From contig NZ_LT629786.1 in the NCBI RefSeq assembly GCF_900105675.1, positions 2,046,001-2,110,000 of the forward strand: a stretch of DNA of 64,000 bases, given 5' to 3'. The position numbers and the translations under genes were made by a program. Positions 61,779 to 64,000 of this stretch are shown in pieces; positions within the stretch are counted from its first letter, which is position 1; every line of letters starts with the position of its first letter. This DNA is from Pseudomonas synxantha (lineage in GTDB: Bacteria > Pseudomonadota > Gammaproteobacteria > Pseudomonadales > Pseudomonadaceae). Below the pieces are notes generated by a model. It had not been told where the DNA came from. It saw only the letters and a program-made list of their open reading frames with translations, and ran no database searches.

Positions 61779-62009
61779 ATGAAACGCGAACTCGTCAAAG
61801 CCCGCCATGCTGAAGGTCAGATTGCGGCGACCCATGTCATCCAGAACCCCGCCGACCTGGGCGAGTGGATCGTATTCTTCAAGAAAAGCGGCGGTCGCAG
61901 CTACTTCCTGGTGGACGATCAGGATGAAGTCGAGTCATTCCCGCGCCTGGATGACCTGATCGAAATACTGCGTGGCCTGGGGATCAAGTTCGCCGAAGTG
62001 CACCTGTAG
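61779..62009 (+). CDS. Small conserved-type protein, unknown function
   Basis: This is a 76-residue protein: QIAATHVIQNPADLGEWIVF then FKKSGGRSYFLVDDQDEVES, a compact alpha/beta pattern. No enzymatic motif is seen. The start is set by GGAA upstream; a longer frame would cross the hairpin. It ends 9 bases before the stop of the convergent lipoprotein gene. Confidence 0.72.
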   Translation: MKRELVKARHAEGQIAATHVIQNPADLGEWIVFFKKSGGRSYFLVDDQDEVESFPRLDDLIEILRGLGIKFAEVHL

Positions 62010-62018
62010 CACGCAGGC

Positions 62019-62300
62019 TTACTTGCAGACCACCACGACACTACGGCTCTTGAAGTTGCCCACATCCTGACCCAGGGTCTTGTCACTCTCCTTGAGCGCA
62101 GGCGTGCCATTGGTGCCGACGATACGGTAGCCGGTGCCCGCGCAGGACGCGTCGGCTTTCTCGTAGCAACTGGCCCATGAGTTGGCCTCGCCCGAACAGT
62201 CGATGGTCAGGCCTTGCTCGCCATTTTTCAGCAGGGTGTCGGACGTGGTGGTGCAACCGGCCAGCGCCAGTACCGCAGTCAGTGCCAGGATCTTGTTCAT
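62019..62300 (-). CDS. Small lipoprotein, unknown function
   Basis: This is a 93-residue protein with a lipobox (VLALAGC). The mature part has four further Cys (TIDCSGEANSWASCYEKADA then SCAGTGYRI and the ending VVVCK), so it is probably disulfide-bonded. It is convergent with the small gene to its left. Confidence 0.76.
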   Translation of the reverse strand: MNKILALTAVLALAGCTTTSDTLLKNGEQGLTIDCSGEANSWASCYEKADASCAGTGYRIVGTNGTPALKESDKTLGQDVGNFKSRSVVVVCK

Positions 62301-62443
62301 AGTGGGTCATCGTTAAGAGTAGTGGAGGGCGCTGACACTGTCGTGGGGCGTTGGCGCGGATTATAGCGAACTGCCACCAAGTGCACAGTCCCTGATACAA
62401 GATCTTCGACTGTGCACCCTTTGCCCTAAGCCAGGTAGGCGCC

Positions 62444-63400
62444 TCATGGCACCCCCATCACCAACACACCGCTACCGCTCGTTGCCCCTGGAGTGGGCAG
62501 GGAGCCCGCACGCCGAACCAGTGAAAACGTCACATCATCGCCGCCTACGCTATTGGTGATCTGGGTCCGGAATGAACCGTTCACCTGCACCGCAGTCCCC
62601 GCACGCACCATGGCTGTACCCACGTTCGGATTGGTCATCATCAGCAATCGATTGTCGAACGACGACTGTGTGCCTTTGTAGGTGATGGTGATGGGCGTGG
62701 TAATCCCGCCATCCGGGCACGAGTAGTTGAGCCTGCGGTTGACGCGAATAGAGGTTGTCAGGGGATCGCTACCTATGGCGCGCTGATGTACATCGCCGAA
62801 GTTGATCTCCATCGGATTGTTATTGTTGATCGTGCAGGTCGATGGAGACACTGTGAAGTTGTTGGCGGCGCTATAGGTGACAGTTACCTGCGGCCGGGTG
62901 TGATCCCAGTTGTTCGAACTGCTGATGCGCAACAGGCCGAGGTTGTCGCCGACGCGAACATCGATCGGGTTGGACGGGCCGCTGCGCATCAGGATGTACG
63001 GGGTAATATTGATAGGATAAACCACGCCGTTGTTGGGCATCGTCGCCACCCGGATACCCGGCGTAACTGGGGTATTCAGAAAACTCCCATTGATACGCAA
63101 ACCGGTCCTTTCGCTGCTGAATTTGGGGCCGGGAGTCCAGGGTGTCCCCGAGGCGTTCCCCGTTGCCCAGTAGTCCTCCCCCCAGGCAGGACCCTGGCCG
63201 GGGGAATACCGGCATTCCAGCCTGGCACCCTCCAACATGATCCGGGTGCGGTCCGCACTCAAGGTCACCGTGACCGGTACATGCAGATTGGGGTTGCCCG
63301 TCTGCCAGGCACCGCCGTTAACCCGACAATCGACGGCCAGTGCGTTCGATGTCATTCCCATCAAGACGAGAAGCCCTGCGGCCCCATGCAGTCGTTTCAT
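62444..63400 (-). CDS. Fimbrial adhesin-like protein
   Basis: This is a 318-residue protein with a signal peptide (GLLVLMGMTSNALA). The C-terminal 150 residues (FTVSPSTCTINNNNPMEINF, then GDVHQRAIG and GSGVLVMGVP) form a chaperone-usher pilin domain with its conserved Cys pair and the alternating donor-strand end. The N-terminal 160 residues are a likely receptor-binding domain. A longer frame upstream is unused coding sequence of the neighbour. It lies 50 bases after a close paralogue. Confidence 0.85.
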   Translation of the reverse strand: MKRLHGAAGLLVLMGMTSNALAVDCRVNGGAWQTGNPNLHVPVTVTLSADRTRIMLEGARLECRYSPGQGPAWGEDYWATGNASGTPWTPGPKFSSERTGLRINGSFLNTPVTPGIRVATMPNNGVVYPINITPYILMRSGPSNPIDVRVGDNLGLLRISSSNNWDHTRPQVTVTYSAANNFTVSPSTCTINNNNPMEINFGDVHQRAIGSDPLTTSIRVNRRLNYSCPDGGITTPITITYKGTQSSFDNRLLMMTNPNVGTAMVRAGTAVQVNGSFRTQITNSVGGDDVTFSLVRRAGSLPTPGATSGSGVLVMGVP

Positions 63401-63450
63401 TGTGTTCTCTCGTTGCTCCACTATCGGTATTCCCACTTCTTTTGCCTGTT

Positions 63451-64000
63451 TCATGGCACACCCATCACCAGCACGCCGCTGCCGCTTATTGCCCCTGCCG
63501 TGGGGAGTGATCCCGCGCGGCGAACCAGTGAAAACGTCACATCGTCGCCACCTATGCTGTTGGTAATCTGGGTACGGAATGAACCGTTGACTTGAACCGC
63601 GGACCCCGCACGGACCAGGGCGGTACCCACGTCCGGATTGGTCATGGTCAGCAACCGGTTGTCGAACGACGCCGGGATGCCTTTGTAGGTAATGGTTATA
63701 GGGGTAGTGATGCCGCCATCCGGGCAAGAGTAAGTAAGCCTGCGGTTGGTGCGGATGGCACTTGTCAGGGGATCGCTGCCGATCGCCCGCTGCGGTACAT
63801 CGCCGAAGTTGATCTCGATGGGGTTGTTATTGTTAATCGTGCAGGTCGAGGGGGAGATGTCGAAGTTGTTTGCGGCGGTGTACGTCAGTACGAGCCTCGT
63901 ACTTCCCGAACTGTAATTGTTGGTCTGGTGGAGATTCAACGCGCCCAGGGTATCCCCTATTCGAACATCGATAGGGTTGCTAGGGTCGTTTCGCAGCAGG
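63451..64000 (-). CDS. Second fimbrial adhesin-like protein (3' part)
   Basis: The frame runs off the right edge; 182 residues are seen. The C-terminal domain is nearly the same as in its neighbour (FDISPSTCTINNNNPIEINF; GSGVLVMGVP), so the pair arose by tandem duplication. Usher and chaperone genes probably lie further right. The receptor-binding half is not in the window. Confidence 0.85.
   Translation of the reverse strand, partial: LLRNDPSNPIDVRIGDTLGALNLHQTNNYSSGSTRLVLTYTAANNFDISPSTCTINNNNPIEINFGDVPQRAIGSDPLTSAIRTNRRLTYSCPDGGITTPITITYKGIPASFDNRLLTMTNPDVGTALVRAGSAVQVNGSFRTQITNSIGGDDVTFSLVRRAGSLPTAGAISGSGVLVMGVP

Overview
The window looks like chromosome of a Pseudomonas of the P. fluorescens group. 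Supporting evidence: GC-rich Pseudomonas-type codon use, many GTGGGAGGGGGCTTGCTCCC and GTAGGAGCGAGCTTGCTCGC REP elements arranged as inverted pairs (REPINs), a hydroxyproline-catabolism cluster, an orphan trehalose synthase of the P. stutzeri type, and an mgtA locus with a small upstream gene. No tool was run; all calls rest on reading the sequence and on knowledge of protein families.

Layout. (1) 1-9.55 kb is the right end of a prophage: tail peptidase end, host-specificity tail protein, beta-helix tailspike, secreted SGNH esterase, AT-rich acyltransferase, SleB-type endolysin, nested Rz/Rz1 spanins, SRAP protein and two small genes, ending at a displaced tRNA 3' end (attR). (2) 9.55-12.0 kb holds two single-gene islets (a GNAT-Rnk fusion and a META/DUF4377 lipoprotein), each followed by a progressively more decayed copy of the same tRNA 3' end plus terminator, so this looks like a layered integration hot spot. 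(3) 12-15.8 kb has small genes, a LysE exporter and a GlxA-type regulator. (4) 15.8-23.3 kb is a complete 4-hydroxyproline pathway (permease, epimerase, deaminase, semialdehyde dehydrogenase, D-hydroxyproline oxidase) with a divergent PAS-AraC regulator. (5) 23.4-29.2 kb has treS, a glycine-zipper protein, hsp20, a LysR regulator and moaA. (6) 29.5-34.8 kb is a pstSCAB operon with a Pho box; in place of phoU it carries a degenerate Fic-like protein and a HAD-like protein. (7) 34.9-38.0 kb is an accessory patch with a decayed IS66 transposase, a gene fragment, an AT-rich CGFS glutaredoxin and an ADP-ribosylglycohydrolase. (8) 38-46.4 kb has tRNA-Leu(UAA), small envelope proteins, a SLOG-type protein, and mgtA with a structured leader. 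(9) 46.5-49.1 kb has a 322-bp MITE that split a REPIN, then arsRBC. (10) 49.2-57.6 kb has azlCD, a DUF1275 protein, an ABC-F ATPase, topoisomerase IB and modABC. (11) 57.6-64 kb has a nitronate monooxygenase-like enzyme, alkB-ada for alkylation repair, small conserved genes, lipoproteins and two tandem fimbrial adhesins, the second running off the right edge.

How parts work together. The prophage tail, tailspike, esterase and acyltransferase form a plausible surface-polysaccharide recognition and modification set. The lhp-type genes convert trans-4-hydroxy-L-proline to 2-oxoglutarate. The pst operon is a phosphate importer with two unusual passenger genes. alkB and ada form an alkylation-repair unit, and modABC supplies molybdate to the pathway that moaA starts.
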